A stretch of 32,380 nt of DNA from Candidatus Onthousia faecipullorum (GCA_018715925.1 DVKQ01000046.1:1-32380), one strand, 5' to 3'. Shown: positions 16,415-25,569, counted from the stretch's first letter. Notes: generated by a model not told the origin, from the sequence alone. A program made the numbers and translations.

Positions 16415-16754
16415 ATGTTAGAAAAAGAAAATTCAAAAATGATTCAAGAAATTACTAATTTAGTAAATGAAGTAAAGTCTAATCTGTCTAGTGAAATTAA
16501 TAAATCTATAATTTATGTATATTGGAATATTGGAAAAATAATAGTATCTAATGAGAATGAATTTAATAACCGCTTGGAGTATGGTAAAGAAGTTTTAAAA
16601 GGTTTATCTTTAGAACTTACAAAATATTTAGGAAAAGGATATTCAGTATCTAATTTAAAATATATGAGAACATTTTTTAAAGCATATCCTAATTATAATG
16701 AATTAAATGAAAAAATTAAGCTGGTCTCATTATTACAACTATAGTATATTATAA
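16415..16754 (+). pseudogene. DUF1016 (YhcG-type) nuclease, N-terminal remnant with frameshift
   Basis: The first 100 codons match the DUF1016 N-terminal domain: SIIYVYWNIGKII, YGKEVLKGLSLELTKYLGKGYSVSNLKYMRTFFKAYP. The frame then ends in LVSLLQL and stop. In another frame, from 16719, the DNA reads SWSHYYNYSIL and stops, and SWSHY is the next conserved DUF1016 motif, so a small indel near 16715 broke the gene. The C-terminal PD-(D/E)xK nuclease domain (full length about 340 residues) is absent. A good ribosome site remains. The intact family is often linked to DNA repair, mobile elements or restriction loci. Confidence 0.8.
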
Positions 16755-16850
16755 GTGAATGTTAATGTGTATCTTTGGATTCCATCTAGGCAATTTGGAT
16801 GTATCTAGCTTGTTTATTTAATTTTTAGTCTTTATGACAAAAGTTGCTGA

Positions 16851-16882
16851 AAAGTGGTCGTAAAGTGGTCGAAAAGTGGTCG
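16851..16882 (+). repeat. Three 11-bp direct repeats before the AlbA pseudogene promoter
   Basis: AAAGTGGTCG at 16851, 16862 and 16873, an 11-base period of about one helical turn. Read as protein, the segment gives KSGRKVVEKWSKE, a pattern I associate with repeat stretches in related AlbA-domain proteins, so it may be a coding relic and not an operator. Apart from this, 16755-16888 holds nothing I can assign. Confidence 0.6.
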
Positions 16883-16888
16883 AAAGAG

Positions 16889-16917
16889 TTGATAATGTTT
16901 TAAACTTTGTATATAAT
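16889..16917 (+). promoter_or_regulatory. Promoter of the AlbA pseudogene
   Basis: TTGATA (16889-16894), 17 bases, TATAAT (16912-16917). The likely start ATG is only one base after the -10, so a transcript from here would begin at or after the start codon. The start has been lost, or another upstream promoter is used. Confidence 0.5.
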
Positions 16918-16918
16918 A

Positions 16919-18220
16919 ATGTATAATGAAGATCAAAAAACAGAATTAAAAGTTGAGCTTACAAAAGATATAAAGAAAGAAATCGTTGCATTTGCCAATA
17001 CAAATGATGGTACTATTTATATTGGTATTGATGATGATGGAAAGATTGTAGGTTTAACGAATGCTGAAAAAGATTTAGAGGCTTTAAGTGGTATGATAAG
17101 AGAAGGAATTAAATCTGATTTAACGCTTTATACTAAAATTTATATTGAGAAAATCAATAATAAAGATATAATTATAGTTAAAGTTAGTGAGGCACCTAAT
17201 AAACCTTATTATTTATCTGATAAAGGATTAAAATCTTCAGGCGTTTATTTAAGACATGGAAATGTCTCTGTACAAGCAAGTGAGGAAGTTATAAAAAAAT
17301 GCTAGTAGAAAGCAACAGTAATTCTTTTGAAAGCAATATTTCAAAAGAACAAAATCTTCATTTTGATTATTTAAAATGCCTTTTTAAACAACATAATTTA
17401 GAAATTAATGATAATAAATTTAAAACATTAAATATTGTTGATTTAAATAATAGATATACTAATTTAGGATTACTTTTATCAGATGAATGCCCATATTCAA
17501 TAAAATGTGCAATTTTTAATGGTAACAATAAGCTTGAATTTAAAGATAGAAAAGAATTTACTGGCTCAGTTTTAAAGCAAGCCAATGAAGCTTTTGAATA
17601 TTTAAATCTATTTAATAGAATTAAAGGAAAAATTGTAGGACTTGAGAGGGTTGATACAAGAGACTATCCAGAATATGCACTTAGAGAAGCATTATTGAAT
17701 GCTATTATACATAGATTATAATTTTACAGGCAGTATATTAATATCATTATTTGATGAGCGCTTTGAAATTACTTCTTTAGGTGGATTAGTTAAGGGGTTA
17801 AATATGGAGGACTTATATTACGGTGTATCTGAGTCTCGTAATCCAAATTTAGCTAATGTTTTTTATAGATTAAAATATGTTGAAAGCTTTGGTACAGGAA
17901 TAGAAAGGATATTTGAATCGTATGAAAATTATGATAAGAAACCATTATTATTAAATACCAAAAATACATTTAAGGTAGTTTTATATAATGTTAATCATAT
18001 AGATGAAAATAGTGTAAAAAAGTTACCTTCAAATTTAACACAAGAAGAACAAATTATTGAATATCTAAAGAAAAATGAAAAAGTTAATCGTAAAATTGTA
18101 GAAGCTTTACTAAATATATCTAAAACGAGAGCTAATAATATTTTGAATAAGATGGTGGATGACGAAATTTTGGTTAGAATTAATAGTGGTAGAAATGTAT
18201 CATATATATTAAAGAAATAA
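16919..18220 (+). pseudogene. AlbA_2 (Schlafen-like) / RecG-like ATP-binding transcriptional regulator, two frameshifts
   Basis: One ancestral gene in three frames (COG2865-like). Part 1, from 16919: AlbA_2 domain, TELKVELTKDIKKEIVAFAN and GTIYIGIDDDGKIVGL. Part 2, from about 17299: a middle region ending EYALREALLNAIIHR. Part 3, from about 17715 to 18220: DYNFTGSILISLFDERFEI, FGTGIERIF (ATPase-like domain) and a C-terminal winged helix with RKIVEALLNISKTRANNILNKM. The first break is in a run of seven A (17293-17299), where eight A would restore IKKMLVES. The second is at about 17713, where two bases are missing between HR and DYN. No single -1 shift repairs both. No ribosome site is clear at the start. 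Confidence 0.82.
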
Positions 18221-18282
18221 TATAACTATTTTCAAAGCCTTGCAATTTTATGATAGATAATGTATATTATATGTCGAGACGT

Positions 18283-18315
18283 GCCTAGGAAACTTTATAA
18301 GCCCTAGGTCTTTTT
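18283..18315 (+). terminator. Terminator after the accessory remnants
   Basis: CCTAGG (18284-18289) pairs with CCTAGG (18303-18308), followed by TCTTTTT. Confidence 0.6.
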
Positions 18316-18362
18316 CAATTTATAGATATAATTGTTAATTTTTTCCAATTAACTAAAATGGC

Positions 18363-18391
18363 TTTTCACGAATAAATGTTCGTGATAAAAT
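18363..18391 (+). promoter_or_regulatory. umuC-type promoter with LexA (SOS) box in its spacer
   Basis: TTTTCA (18363-18368), 17 bases, TAAAAT (18386-18391). Within the spacer, CGAATAAATGTTCG (18369-18382) matches the Bacillus LexA/DinR box pattern CGAAC-N4-GTTCG at all but one arm position, and the arms extend to TCACGAA/TTCGTGA (18366-18385). LexA bound there would block polymerase, so SOS induction is likely. Confidence 0.72.
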
Positions 18392-18407
18392 AATTATGGT
18401 GAGTTAA

Positions 18408-19895
18408 ATGGAAAAGGTATATAGTTGTATTGATTTAAAGAGTTTTTATGCATCAGTAGAATGTGTAGAAAGAGGGCTTAATCCTTTAAAAACTAATCTT
18501 GTTGTTGCCGATAAATCTAGAACAGAAAAGACAATATGTTTAGCAGTAAGTCCAGCGTTGAAACAATATGGTATAGGAGGAAGAGCAAGACTTTTTGAAG
18601 TTCTAAGCAAAGTAAAAGAAATAAATAAGATAAGAAGAAAAGATAATGGTTATAAAAAGTTTATAGATAAATCATTTGATGATGATATCTTAAAGAAAGA
18701 TAAGACTAAAGAGTTAGATTTAATCATCGCTCCTCCTAGAATGGCTCATTATATTGATTATTCTGCTAAGATATATAACATTTATTTAAAATATATTGCT
18801 AAAGAAGATATATTTGTCTATTCTATTGATGAAGTTTTTATGGATATAACTAATTACTTAAAATATTATAACTTATCTCCTAAAGACTTAATTACAAAAA
18901 TAATTAAAGATGTCTATGATACAACTGGTATTACAGCGACTGGGGGAATTGGTACTAACTTATTTCTTGCTAAAGTTGCTATGGATGTAGTAGCAAAACA
19001 TACTGAAGCGAATATCTTTGGGGTAAGAATTGCCGAACTTAACGAAATGTCTTATAGACAGTTGATATGGAGTCATGTGCCTATTACAGATATTTGGAGA
19101 ATAGGTAAAGGTATTTCTAAAAGACTAGAGAAGTATGGGATGTATACAATGGGTGATGTTGCAAGATGTTCTATTGATAATGAAGACTTACTATATAAAT
19201 TATTTGGTGTTAATGCTGAACTTCTAATAGATCATGCTTGGGGTTATGAGCCTTGTACAATAGAATCTATAAAAAATTATAAGCCTCTTGCAAAAAGTAT
19301 CAGTAGTGGTCAAGTTTTACATTGTCCATATGATTATAATAAAACAAAGTTAATAGTAAGAGAAATGGCTGATTTATTAGCTTTAGACCTTGTCTCTAAA
19401 AAATTAGTAACAGAACAGTTAGTTTTAACTATTGGTTATGATATAGATAATATTACTAATGATTATAATGGAGAAATTACCATAGACCATTATGGACGTG
19501 CTATACCTAAGTCTAGCCATGGAACTATTAACTTAGATTATAAAACATCATCATCTAAAATAATTATTGAAGCGATGATTAAATTATTTGAAAGAATAAT
19601 AAATCCTAAACTATTAATTAGAAGAGTTAATATGTGTGCAACTAAGTTAGCAAGTGAAGAAGATGAAAAATGTAAAGCAAGATATAGACAATTAGATTTA
19701 TTTTCCTCTTTAGACGATAAAGATAATAAGTTAGATTATGATAGAGAAGCTTTAAAGAAGGAAAATAATCTTCAAAATGCTATGTTAAAGATAAAAGAGA
19801 AGTATGGTAAAAATGCTATTTTAAAAGGTATGGATTTAGAAGATGGGGCAACAACAATGGATAGAAATAGACAAATAGGAGGACATCATGAGTAA
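18408..19895 (+). CDS. Y-family translesion DNA polymerase (UmuC/UvrX type)
   Basis: Replicates past damaged bases during the SOS response. Starts with CIDLKSFYASVECVERGLNPL, where Asp9 is a metal ligand and the Phe-Tyr pair is the steric gate region; LVVADKSRTEKTICLAVSP is typical of the UvrX/YqjW branch of Firmicutes. The catalytic pair Asp141-Glu142 sits in YSIDEVFMD. The thumb helix-hairpin-helix (PITDIWRIGKGISKRLEKYG) and little-finger domain follow. Length 495 is slightly longer than DinB, as usual for this branch. GGTGAG precedes the ATG. A LexA-like box in the promoter and a YolD partner gene overlapping its end support SOS mutagenesis. Confidence 0.9.
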   Translation: MEKVYSCIDLKSFYASVECVERGLNPLKTNLVVADKSRTEKTICLAVSPALKQYGIGGRARLFEVLSKVKEINKIRRKDNGYKKFIDKSFDDDILKKDKTKELDLIIAPPRMAHYIDYSAKIYNIYLKYIAKEDIFVYSIDEVFMDITNYLKYYNLSPKDLITKIIKDVYDTTGITATGGIGTNLFLAKVAMDVVAKHTEANIFGVRIAELNEMSYRQLIWSHVPITDIWRIGKGISKRLEKYGMYTMGDVARCSIDNEDLLYKLFGVNAELLIDHAWGYEPCTIESIKNYKPLAKSISSGQVLHCPYDYNKTKLIVREMADLLALDLVSKKLVTEQLVLTIGYDIDNITNDYNGEITIDHYGRAIPKSSHGTINLDYKTSSSKIIIEAMIKLFERIINPKLLIRRVNMCATKLASEEDEKCKARYRQLDLFSSLDDKDNKLDYDREALKKENNLQNAMLKIKEKYGKNAILKGMDLEDGATTMDRNRQIGGHHE

Positions 19896-20289
19896 TTATG
19901 ACGATATTATAAACATGCCTCACTATGTATCTAAAATAAGAAAGCCTATGTCTTTACAAAATAGGTCAGCCCAGTTTGCTCCTTTTTCAGCTTTAACAGG
20001 ATATGATGAGAAGATAAGAGAAGTTGCTAGAGAAACATCTAAAAAAATAGAATTAGATGATGGTATAAAATTAATGCTAAATGAGAAGTTATGTCTTATA
20101 AAAAACGATATTAAACTAAGACCTAAAGTAACAATTACTTACTTTGTTAGAGATAATAGGAAAGAAAACAGAGGTAGATATAAAACTATAACTTTAAATG
20201 CTAAGGTAGTTGATGAAGTATATAAAAGAATAATTTTAATAGATAATACTATAATATCTTTTGATAATATTATTGATATTAAAGTTTAA
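19888..20289 (+). CDS. YolD-like protein
   Basis: A 133-residue protein with SLQNRSAQFAPFSALTGYDEKIREVARET, the YolD-family core (RAxQFxPFxALxGY). YolD proteins sit beside UvrX/YqjW-type polymerases in Firmicutes and have been proposed as a functional substitute for UmuD. Here it overlaps the polymerase gene by eight bases, with AGGAGG just inside that gene's end, so production of the two is coupled. The C-terminal half is beta-rich. Confidence 0.82.
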   Translation: MSNYDDIINMPHYVSKIRKPMSLQNRSAQFAPFSALTGYDEKIREVARETSKKIELDDGIKLMLNEKLCLIKNDIKLRPKVTITYFVRDNRKENRGRYKTITLNAKVVDEVYKRIILIDNTIISFDNIIDIKV

Positions 20290-20313
20290 CTATATACTTT
20301 AAGTATAGTTAAA
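20285..20313 (+). terminator. Hairpin at the end of the SOS operon
   Basis: TTTAACTATA (20285-20294) pairs with TATAGTTAAA (20304-20313). The stem is good but the T tract after it is poor, so termination may be partial. Confidence 0.5.
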
Positions 20314-20338
20314 ATCTTAAACTCGAATGTTTTTCCTC

Positions 20339-20367
20339 TTGTTAAATATCAATTAATTATGTATAAT
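20339..20367 (+). promoter_or_regulatory. ftsA-ftsZ promoter
   Basis: TTGTTA (20339-20344), 17 bases, TATAAT (20362-20367). A TG one base before the -10 gives a near-extended element. Confidence 0.7.
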
Positions 20368-20415
20368 TAATCTATAGAGTAAGAAGGGTAAACGGAAAGG
20401 TAGTGATGTTAACTA

Positions 20416-21651
20416 ATGAATCATATCTATACAGGTCTAGATATAGGGAATGGTGAGATTAAAATAGTAGTATTAAATGCTAGTAATAATAATTACCATG
20501 TTTTAGCATCTACCTCAGTAAAAACTTTAGGTTTAAAGAAAAATACAATTTATGATGATAAAAAACTTAAAAGTTCTTTATTAAAAGCTTTTAAAATAAC
20601 AGAAGAAAAACTAGGTATGAAAATAAAAGAAGTAATATTAACTTTACCTGCTAATAGAGCTAGTATGACTATGGAAAGTGGTCTTGTTAACATAAGAGAA
20701 GATAGGGTTAGAGGTAGGGATATAGATGCAGTTACGCGTGATACTATAGAAAATACTTATGATGATAGTCGTGAACTTGTTAGTTGTCTACCCATATCAT
20801 TTACAGTTGATGATGAAGCTAGTGTTATAAATCCTTTAGGAGAAGAGGGAGATAAACTATTCTTAAAAGCGGTAGTAGCATCATCTCCTAAAGAAGAGAT
20901 ATATCCTTTTATTAATCTTGTTAGAAGCATTGGTGTCAATATTACAGATATCATCTATAATACTCAAGCAGATTACTATACAGTTGCATCTAAAGAGCTT
21001 GATCGTAAAATGGGTGCTATCATTAATATAGGAGCTGATATTACTAGTATAGGAGTCTTTAATAAAGGAATAATGATTAAAAACTCATATATTCCTGTTG
21101 GTAGTAGTAGTGTAGATAAAGATATATCTTTTATATATAAAATAGATTTAAAAGAAGCAAGAAAATTAAAAGAAACATTTGCCTTATCAACTTCTAGATA
21201 TGCTGATAGTAATGATAATGTTACTATTACTACTAAAGAAAATAAAAATATTACTATAAATCAAATGCAAATATCTGAAGTAATAGAATCTCGTTTAAAA
21301 GAAATATTAAAACTTGCAAAAAATGAAATAAATCGCTTAACAAAAAGAGAAATAAGTTATATAATTGTAGTAGGTGGTATTAGCGAACTTGCGGGGTTTA
21401 ACTATCTAGTTGAAGAAACTTTAGGTAGAGACTCTAGTTGTTTTAATATGATAGAAATAGGAGCAAGGCATAATAAATACACAAGTGCATTTGGATCATG
21501 TAAGTATTTTGATAAGAAATGTGCTTTGAAAGAGAAAAATATAAATATGTTTGATCTTGATGAAATAGATAATTTTGTATCACCTAAAAAGAAAAATACA
21601 AATAATGATAATATGACAAATAAATTTTTTGGTCACTTTTTTGATAACTAA
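20416..21651 (+). CDS. ftsA: Cell division protein FtsA
   Basis: Actin-like protein that tethers FtsZ to the membrane at the division site. [14 protein letters not shown] (about 7-20) is the phosphate-1 motif. [25 protein letters not shown] (phosphate-2) and [13 protein letters not shown] (adenosine motif) follow in order. After a linker, the C-terminus ends in a short amphipathic segment, [10 protein letters not shown], the expected membrane-targeting helix. It lies 17 bases before ftsZ, the classical order. The nearest good ribosome site, AAAGG at 20396-20400, is 15 bases from this ATG and better placed for an ATG at 20406 in another frame. Confidence 0.92.
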   Translation: MNHIYTGLDIGNGEIKIVVLNASNNNYHVLASTSVKTLGLKKNTIYDDKKLKSSLLKAFKITEEKLGMKIKEVILTLPANRASMTMESGLVNIREDRVRGRDIDAVTRDTIENTYDDSRELVSCLPISFTVDDEASVINPLGEEGDKLFLKAVVASSPKEEIYPFINLVRSIGVNITDIIYNTQADYYTVASKELDRKMGAIINIGADITSIGVFNKGIMIKNSYIPVGSSSVDKDISFIYKIDLKEARKLKETFALSTSRYADSNDNVTITTKENKNITINQMQISEVIESRLKEILKLAKNEINRLTKREISYIIVVGGISELAGFNYLVEETLGRDSSCFNMIEIGARHNKYTSAFGSCKYFDKKCALKEKNINMFDLDEIDNFVSPKKKNTNNDNMTNKFFGHFFDN

Positions 21652-21668
21652 TTAAGGAGGAACTTTTG

Positions 21669-22811
21669 ATGGGAAACGGACTAGAAATGGATCAATTAGC
21701 GAAAATAAAAGTAATCGGCTGTGGCGGCGGCGGTGGTAATGCCGTTAATAGAATGGTAGAATCTGGTGTTAAAGGAGTAGAATTTATAGTTGCTAATACT
21801 GATTTACAAGTATTAAATAATTCTAAAGCAGATGTTAAAATTCAACTTGGTGCTAATCTTACTGATGGACTAGGTGCAGGAAGTCGTCCTGATATTGGAA
21901 GAGAAGCAGCCTTAGAATCTAAAAAAGAAATAGAAGATGCCTTAACAGGTGCAGATATGGTATTTATTACATGTGGAATGGGTGGAGGAACAGGAACAGG
22001 TGCTGCTCCTGTCGTTGCTGAAATTGCCCAAGCTCTTGGGGCATTAACTGTTGCTATTGTTACTAAACCATTTACTTTTGAAGGAAGAAAAAGGATGGAG
22101 AATGCTCTAAAAGGTCTAGCAGAGCTTGAAAAACATGTAGATACTTTAATAGTTATACCTAATGATAGATTAAGAGAAATTATTGATAAAACAACACCTA
22201 TGTTAGAGGCATTTAAAGAAGTTGATAATGTTCTTCGTCGTGGCGTTCAATCTATATCAGATTTAATTGCTGTAGTTGGACTTGTTAACCTTGATTTTGC
22301 TGATGTTCAATCAGTTATGAAAGAATCTGGTCGGGCAATTATTGGTATCGGTATTGGTGTTGGAGAAGAAAGAGCAATTGAAGCTGCTAAACAAGCCGTA
22401 TCTAGTCCTCTTTTGGAAACTAGTATTACAGGGGCAACTGATGCTATTATTAATATTACAGGTGGAGTTAACTTAACACTATTTGAAGCAGAACAAGCTG
22501 CTGAAGTTGTAAGAGCAGCATCTGGTAATGATATAAATACAATATTTGGTTCAGTTATCAATGAGAACTTGTCTGATGAAGTAATTGTTACTGTCATCGC
22601 TACAGGTTTTGATAAAAAAGGAGAAGAGAATACTAAACAACCTGTATTCTCTAATGTAGGACAATCTAGTACACCTAATAGAAGAAGTAGAGAAGAAATA
22701 TCATATGTGGCTACAATGCCTCAATCTAATGATGAAGACGATGATGATGGTGAAATATTAGATGATACAGATTATGATTTTCCTCCATTTTTAAGAGATA
22801 AAAACTTCTAG
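21669..22811 (+). CDS. ftsZ: Cell division protein FtsZ
   Basis: Tubulin-like GTPase that forms the division ring. [14 protein letters not shown] at about 17-30 is the nucleotide-binding start, [10 protein letters not shown] is the tubulin signature, and NLDFADV is the T7-loop region that completes GTP hydrolysis. The variable acidic linker runs from about 318. The C-terminal peptide [13 protein letters not shown] matches the motif that binds FtsA and SepF. Length 380 is normal. AAGGAGG at 21654-21660 is eight bases before ATG 21669; the TTG at 21666 is disregarded. Confidence 0.97.
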   Translation: MGNGLEMDQLAKIKVIGCGGGGGNAVNRMVESGVKGVEFIVANTDLQVLNNSKADVKIQLGANLTDGLGAGSRPDIGREAALESKKEIEDALTGADMVFITCGMGGGTGTGAAPVVAEIAQALGALTVAIVTKPFTFEGRKRMENALKGLAELEKHVDTLIVIPNDRLREIIDKTTPMLEAFKEVDNVLRRGVQSISDLIAVVGLVNLDFADVQSVMKESGRAIIGIGIGVGEERAIEAAKQAVSSPLLETSITGATDAIINITGGVNLTLFEAEQAAEVVRAASGNDINTIFGSVINENLSDEVIVTVIATGFDKKGEENTKQPVFSNVGQSSTPNRRSREEISYVATMPQSNDEDDDDGEILDDTDYDFPPFLRDKNF

Positions 22812-22836
22812 AGCTTATTTTTAAGCTCTTTTCTTT
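22811..22836 (+). terminator. Terminator after ftsZ
   Basis: GAGCTTA (22811-22817) pairs with TAAGCTC (22822-22828), with a 4-base loop and TTTTCTTTT. The stem starts inside the stop codon. Confidence 0.85.
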
Positions 22837-22850
22837 TGACTATAATTAAG

Positions 22851-22879
22851 TTGACTGTAATTTATACTAATGATAATAT
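22851..22879 (+). promoter_or_regulatory. Putative promoter of the U32 operon
   Basis: TTGACT (22851-22856), 17 bases, TAATAT (22874-22879). An alternative TATAAT at 22877-22882 would give a 20-base spacer. Confidence 0.55.
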
Positions 22880-22920
22880 AATAAATATTAAAACAAAAGT
22901 GTGTAAAAGGACTGATAGGT

Positions 22921-23754
22921 ATGAAACTTTTAGGAGTAATAAGAGATGATAATTATTTAGAATACTTAGATACTGGAATAGATGGGGTTATTTTACCTTT
23001 AGAAAACTTTTCAGTTGATTATTTTAAGTATTATAGTATTTTTGATATAAGAGAATATAGAAAAAATACAGATAAATTATTATTTGTAGTTATAAATAAA
23101 ATGATTTTTAATAGTGAATTAGAAGATTTACTTAAGATATTAAAAGAACTAGAAAATATAAAAGTAGATGGAGTTTTCTTTTATGATTTAGCAGTATTTT
23201 CATTAGTTAAAGAACATAATCTCAATCTTAATTTAATTTATAATGGAACTTTTATGGTTACTAATAGTGATACTATTAACTTATATTATGATTTAGGAGT
23301 AAAAGGAGTATATTTATCTAATGAAATAACTAAAGATGAAGTACTTAATATAAGAAGTAATACTAAAAGCGATTTATTTATTCTATTACTTGGTAATCCT
23401 GTTGTTGCAATGTCTAGGAGAAGTTTACTTACTAGTTATTTTCTTAATAAAAATAAAAGTAAGAGTAATTTAATTACTATTAAAGAACCTAAAAGTGGAC
23501 AGGAGTTTTTAGTTAAAGAAGATAGTAATGGAACTACTTTCTTTTATAATAAGCGACTAAATTTAAGTAATGTTTATAAAGAGTTAAAAGACTCTGGTAT
23601 TAATTATGGAATTATAGAACAAGGTGACTATGATAGTAATCAGTATAAAGAATTAATAAATGCTTTTGTTAATTTTAACAAGAAAAAAATAGATGAATTA
23701 GCAGGACATAATAGAGGGTTCTTATATAGAGAGACTATCTATAAAGTAAAGTAG
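22921..23754 (+). CDS. Peptidase U32 family protein (TrhP1/YrrN-like)
   Basis: A 277-residue U32-type protein of TIM-barrel style. GIDGVILPLENFS, LIYNGTFMVTN and PVVAMSRRSLLTSYFLN match the YrrN branch, which lacks the iron-sulfur cysteines. In B. subtilis YrrN (TrhP1) and YrrO (TrhP2) act in prephenate-dependent hydroxylation of U34 in tRNAs, producing ho5U for wobble decoding. The cysteine-bearing partner is two genes downstream, which supports the pairing. The start ATG follows AAAGG by 14 bases, with GGTATG close by, so the ribosome site is ordinary to weak. Confidence 0.75.
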   Translation: MKLLGVIRDDNYLEYLDTGIDGVILPLENFSVDYFKYYSIFDIREYRKNTDKLLFVVINKMIFNSELEDLLKILKELENIKVDGVFFYDLAVFSLVKEHNLNLNLIYNGTFMVTNSDTINLYYDLGVKGVYLSNEITKDEVLNIRSNTKSDLFILLLGNPVVAMSRRSLLTSYFLNKNKSKSNLITIKEPKSGQEFLVKEDSNGTTFFYNKRLNLSNVYKELKDSGINYGIIEQGDYDSNQYKELINAFVNFNKKKIDELAGHNRGFLYRETIYKVK

Positions 23755-23766
23755 GAGGGAGTAGTT

Positions 23767-24369
23767 ATGAAACAAATTATTTTTGCAACTTCAAATGAAT
23801 CTAAAGCAAAGAGATTTAATAAGGGATTAAAAGAATTAGGAATAGAAGTATTATCTTTAAAAGATATTAATCTTAAGTTAAATGTAGAAGAAGATGGAAG
23901 TACTGCTATTGAAAATGCTTTGATAAAAGCTAGAGAGTGTTACAAAAAGACTGGTATGCCTTGTATGGGTATGGATGATACACTATATATGGAAGGAGTT
24001 CCTGAAGATAGGCAACCTGGTTTATTTGTTAGGCGTGTAAATGGTAAGAGTTTAACTGATGAAGAAGTACTTTTATATTATATTAACTTAGTAAAAGAAT
24101 ATGGAAAAGATGGTAAAATTAATTGTAAATGGATATATGGTTTAGCAGTTATTAATGAAAAAGGAGAAGAATCTACCTATACTTGGTCTAAAGATGATTT
24201 TTATATGGTAAGTAATAGAAGTAATAAGATTAATCCAGGATACCCATTAAATTCTATATCTAAATATAAAAAACTAGATAAATATTTTACAGAGGTTACA
24301 GATGAAGACATGAAGTTATTAGAAGTAAATGAAGATGATGTAGTAGACTTTATTGCAAGTCATATATAA
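23767..24369 (+). CDS. HAM1/RdgB-like non-canonical purine NTP pyrophosphatase
   Basis: Hydrolyses ITP, dITP and XTP to monophosphates to keep nucleotide pools clean. It starts with IIFATSNESKAKRFNKGL, the family's TSN-x2-K phosphate-binding start. VEEDGSTAIENALIKAREC holds the Glu, Asn and Lys-Ala block. The next block is MGMDDTLYMEGVPEDRQPGLFVRRVNG where standard RdgB has SGLxVDAL-GxPGxxSARY, so the base-pocket region is altered. Length 200 is normal. It starts 12 bases after the U32 gene, with AGGAGGG upstream. Specificity is uncertain. Confidence 0.72.
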   Translation: MKQIIFATSNESKAKRFNKGLKELGIEVLSLKDINLKLNVEEDGSTAIENALIKARECYKKTGMPCMGMDDTLYMEGVPEDRQPGLFVRRVNGKSLTDEEVLLYYINLVKEYGKDGKINCKWIYGLAVINEKGEESTYTWSKDDFYMVSNRSNKINPGYPLNSISKYKKLDKYFTEVTDEDMKLLEVNEDDVVDFIASHI

Positions 24370-24382
24370 AGTAGGTGATTAG

Positions 24383-25564
24383 ATGAAGAAAATAGAATTA
24401 CTAGCACCAGCAGGAGATTTAGAAAGACTTAAAGTAGTTTTGTTATACGGTGCTGATGCTGTTTATGTTGGAGGAGAAAAATTAAGTTTAAGAGCGAATG
24501 CTACTAATTTTAGTTTGGATGAATTAAAAGAAGGATGTACTTTCGCTCATAAGTTAGGTAAACGTGTCTATTTTACCGCAAATATTGTCTTTCATGATAA
24601 AGATAGAGAGGGTATGGAAGAATATATTAAAGAAGTTATAGAATGTGGCATAGATGCTTTTATTGTTAGTGATTTATATCTTGCCAAATACATTATAGAT
24701 AACTATAAATCTGTAGAAGTTCATATATCGACACAAGACTCTATTACTAATATAAGCAGTGCTAAGTTTTATAGGGACTTGGGAGCAAGTAGAGTTGTTC
24801 TTGCAAGAGAACTATCTAAAGGTGAGATAAAAGAAATATCAAGTATTCCTAATCTAGAGACAGAAGTCTTTATTCATGGGGCTATGTGTACTTGTTTTAG
24901 TGGTAGATGTGCTTTATCTAATTATGTTACAAATCGTGATGCAAACCGTGGAGGATGTGCCCAAGTATGTCGTTTTGCCTTTGATTATAATAATGAAGAT
25001 AAATTTACTCTTGCTACTAAAGACCTTAATATGTCTATTTATATTAAAGATTTAATAGATATTGGAGTTAGTTCTCTAAAAGTAGAAGGTAGAATGAGAA
25101 GTCTTTATTACCTTGCCACAGTTATTGGTAGTTATAGATTCTTAATAGATAGTATTTATGATGAAACTTTAACTAAAGATAAATTAATTGAGTATCAAAA
25201 ACGCCTTGATTCTGTCGCTAATCGTGATACAACAACACAGTATTTTAATCATCTAGCAGATGTAACTGATCAGTATTATACAGGTAGACAAGAAGTATCT
25301 AATCAAGAGTATTTAGGCCTTATAATAGGTTATGATGAAAAAATGAAGTCTATTGTTTTAAAAGAACGTAACTACTTTAAAATAGGTGATGAAGTGGAGA
25401 TATTTACACCTGGTGGGGAGATTTATCAATATAAAATAGAAACTATCTATAATGAAGATAATGAAGAGATTAATGTTGCAAGACATCCTGAAGAAATATT
25501 AAAGTTACCATTTGATACAAGACTTATTCCTTATTCTATGATAAGATTAATAAAGAAAGGATAA
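24383..25564 (+). CDS. trhP2: Peptidase U32 family tRNA U34 hydroxylase (TrhP2/YrrO)
   Basis: Starts ELLAPAGDLERLKVVLLYGADAVYVGG, the U32 signature; HISTQDSITN and FIHGAMCTCFSGRCALSNY follow. Cysteines 169, 176, 192 and 196 fit the C-x6-C-x15-C-x3-C set that holds an iron-sulfur cluster. SLKVEGRMRSLYYLATVIGSYR is the second family signature. Family knowledge: TrhP/YegQ enzymes use prephenate to make 5-hydroxyuridine at wobble position 34; the protease name is historical. The C-terminal part (about 300-393) is the usual small beta domain. It is coupled in one operon with the TrhP1-like gene. Length 393 is slightly under YrrO. Confidence 0.88.
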   Translation: MKKIELLAPAGDLERLKVVLLYGADAVYVGGEKLSLRANATNFSLDELKEGCTFAHKLGKRVYFTANIVFHDKDREGMEEYIKEVIECGIDAFIVSDLYLAKYIIDNYKSVEVHISTQDSITNISSAKFYRDLGASRVVLARELSKGEIKEISSIPNLETEVFIHGAMCTCFSGRCALSNYVTNRDANRGGCAQVCRFAFDYNNEDKFTLATKDLNMSIYIKDLIDIGVSSLKVEGRMRSLYYLATVIGSYRFLIDSIYDETLTKDKLIEYQKRLDSVANRDTTTQYFNHLADVTDQYYTGRQEVSNQEYLGLIIGYDEKMKSIVLKERNYFKIGDEVEIFTPGGEIYQYKIETIYNEDNEEINVARHPEEILKLPFDTRLIPYSMIRLIKKG

Positions 25565-25569
25565 TTGTT

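Noticed and set aside
17287-17720. Programmed frameshifting to make one AlbA protein
   Set aside because: Two separate lesions of different size (-1 and -2) in ordinary contexts fit decay better than recoding.
22307-22597. Minus-strand frame inside ftsZ
   Set aside because: It mirrors the codon pattern of ftsZ and has no ribosome site; other antisense frames (3552-3818, 17367-17585, 20757-20954, 29052-29255) are the same kind of artefact.
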